This document shows positions 61,509 through 62,375 of a stretch of DNA of 62,375 nt, piece by piece (position 1 is the stretch's first letter; each line of letters opens with the position of its first letter). The DNA is from Phocaeicola coprocola DSM 17136 (lineage in GTDB: Bacteria; Bacteroidota; Bacteroidia; Bacteroidales; Bacteroidaceae): contig NZ_DS981464.1 in NCBI RefSeq assembly GCF_000154845.1, positions 1 to 62,375 on the forward strand. Reading direction: 5' to 3'. A model generated the notes under the pieces. It had not been told where the DNA came from, searched no databases, and was given only the letters and a program-made list of their open reading frames with translations. Position numbers and translations under genes: made by a program.

Positions 61509-61520
61509 TTAATAGAGAGT

Positions 61521-61536
61521 AGGTAACCATTCTATT
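61521..61536 (+). repeat. IS-end-like repeat, distal copy
   Basis: AGGTAACCATTCTATT is repeated exactly at 61698-61713, and in both cases CGCC follows within a few bases. The inner copy is probably the end of the adjacent IS66-type element. This outer copy may be the end of an older related element. The rest of 61448-61786 contains no gene. Confidence 0.6.
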
Positions 61537-61697
61537 CTTCGCCTTGACACACATTGCAGCCTAACCTATTGAATTTAATTATATACACCGTTCCCCGATA
61601 GACTCGGATTTTAAATTTTGGGATAAAATTAAGAATCATATTCACTCTAGTAAGAATTAACTAATATGGTCATATCTTGATAAATTCTTAAAGAATG

Positions 61698-61713
61698 AGG
61701 TAACCATTCTATT
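61698..61713 (+). repeat. IS-end-like repeat, proximal copy, likely IS66 end
   Basis: This is the second exact copy of the 16-bp motif. It lies 74 bp before the stop codon of the IS66-type transposase, where the terminal inverted repeat would be expected. Confidence 0.6.
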
Positions 61714-61786
61714 TTCCGCCACGACAATTTTATCGGCTGTTTTTCAGCCGATAAAATAAAAATGTCCGCAAGAAAATAGTTTAGTT

Positions 61787-62375
61787 TTAACATTCCGATT
61801 TATAAAAACATGGCAGAAGGACCTTCTTGTCGCAGTCCTTACCATGAAGAATACATTCAAACAAGTGCTTCAGGTAATCCTGAGGGGCTATATCATTAAG
61901 CTTGCAGCTTTCTATCAGAGAAAAGATGAATGCCGAGTTTCCTGCTGCATCCTCACTGCCTATGTTCATACAGTTCTTGAGCAGCAGCTTTACAGGTTTC
62001 ATCCTTTGCTCACAGAGGTTGTTCGATATTTCCGCAGAACCGTCCTTGAGGATATTTTTCAGGGATTTCCACTGGTTTATCGTATAGTTCACAGCCTTTC
62101 TCATCAGTTCGTTTGCCATGAGTTTGGTATCCTGCATCATCATGACCACCTTATGATGGATACGTTCAAGAATAGGTCTCGTAAGCTTAAGTCTTTTTTC
62201 CTTAATCTGCTCACCGCTGAGTTTCATTGTGCGGAACAAGTCTTCATTTCTGAACATATCACCGATAGGGTCTATTATATCCATCGCAGTTCTGTCTGAT
62301 GGCAAGGCATCGACCCACAGCCTCTTGCAGTGTGTCCAGCATCCTATATGAAGCACCTTTGAGTCTTCTCCGTCG
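61787..62375 (-). CDS. IS66-family transposase, C-terminal part, runs off the window
   Basis: The minus-strand frame is open at the window edge. It shows HIGCWTHCKRLWVDALPSD (the region after the second Asp of the DDE core), SNNLCEQRMKPVKLLLKNC with the catalytic Glu in NNLCEQRMKP, and the typical IS66 tail NDIAPQDYLKHLFE. The N-terminal part and the helper genes (TnpA and TnpB of IS66) are beyond the window. The visible part has no frameshift. Confidence 0.85.
   Translation of the reverse strand, partial: DGEDSKVLHIGCWTHCKRLWVDALPSDRTAMDIIDPIGDMFRNEDLFRTMKLSGEQIKEKRLKLTRPILERIHHKVVMMMQDTKLMANELMRKAVNYTINQWKSLKNILKDGSAEISNNLCEQRMKPVKLLLKNCMNIGSEDAAGNSAFIFSLIESCKLNDIAPQDYLKHLFECILHGKDCDKKVLLPCFYKSEC

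Overview
The window reads as a chromosome segment from a gut Bacteroidota, most likely Bacteroides or Phocaeicola. The grounds are repeated promoters of the TTTG-N19-TAnnTTTG type (for example 9714-9744 and 17607-17637), a TamL-type lipoprotein barrel, a FimB/Mfa2-like lipoprotein, a DUF4296 lipoprotein beside lspA, a long type-2-like IleRS and HU-like proteins with glycine-rich tails. No database was available; assignments rest on motifs and family knowledge.

Layout. 1-330: edge of a decayed transposase. 594-2150: POT peptide transporter. 2151-7552: an AT-rich island placed at the 3' end of that transporter gene and bounded by a 134-bp perfect direct repeat of the gene's end (2010-2143 and 7553-7686). 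It carries a Cas12f/TnpB-like effector, a probable tracrRNA and a one-spacer CRISPR array (3915-4016), an HU-like protein and two unrecognised genes, one with a PD-(D/E)XK-like motif. 8118-13377: second POT transporter, TPR protein, recR, small membrane protein, GNAT, YqgE, and tRNA-Arg and tRNA-Asp. 13499-20538: NhaC-type antiporter, then a hexuronate module (uxaA, LacI regulator, kdgK, KDPG aldolase) with a palindromic operator candidate, then an AEC transporter. 20800-30175: housekeeping block with ileS, a TraR/DksA-like protein, lspA and two coupled genes, an RNA methyltransferase, a TamL-like protein and a DUF6965-like protein. 30381-38254: six-gene minus-strand operon of a three-subunit MukBEF/Mks/Wadjet-like SMC complex followed by a GNAT, an IbrA-type PAPS-reductase-like protein and an IbrB-type ParB-like protein. 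38379-44081: frameshifted FimB/Mfa2-like gene, AsmA-like protein, MATE exporter.

44268-62375 is accessory DNA: an IS4-type element that cut off a secreted-protein gene, a run of small orphan, membrane and ankyrin genes resembling an immunity cluster with a repeated promoter segment, an ISAs1 transposase, a restriction-modification module (Xre regulator, type IIG-like enzyme, second methylase, DUF4268-like nuclease-fold protein), three unknown genes including a TerB-like one, and the edge of an IS66 element.

The strongest candidate for an unusual system is the compact Cas12f-like locus (2263-4016). Effector, structured guide-scaffold RNA and two identical 36-bp repeats around one 30-bp spacer lie in the same orientation, with no cas1 or cas2, inside a small cargo island that has no recognisable recombinase. 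The second candidate is the SMC complex joined to the IbrA/IbrB pair.
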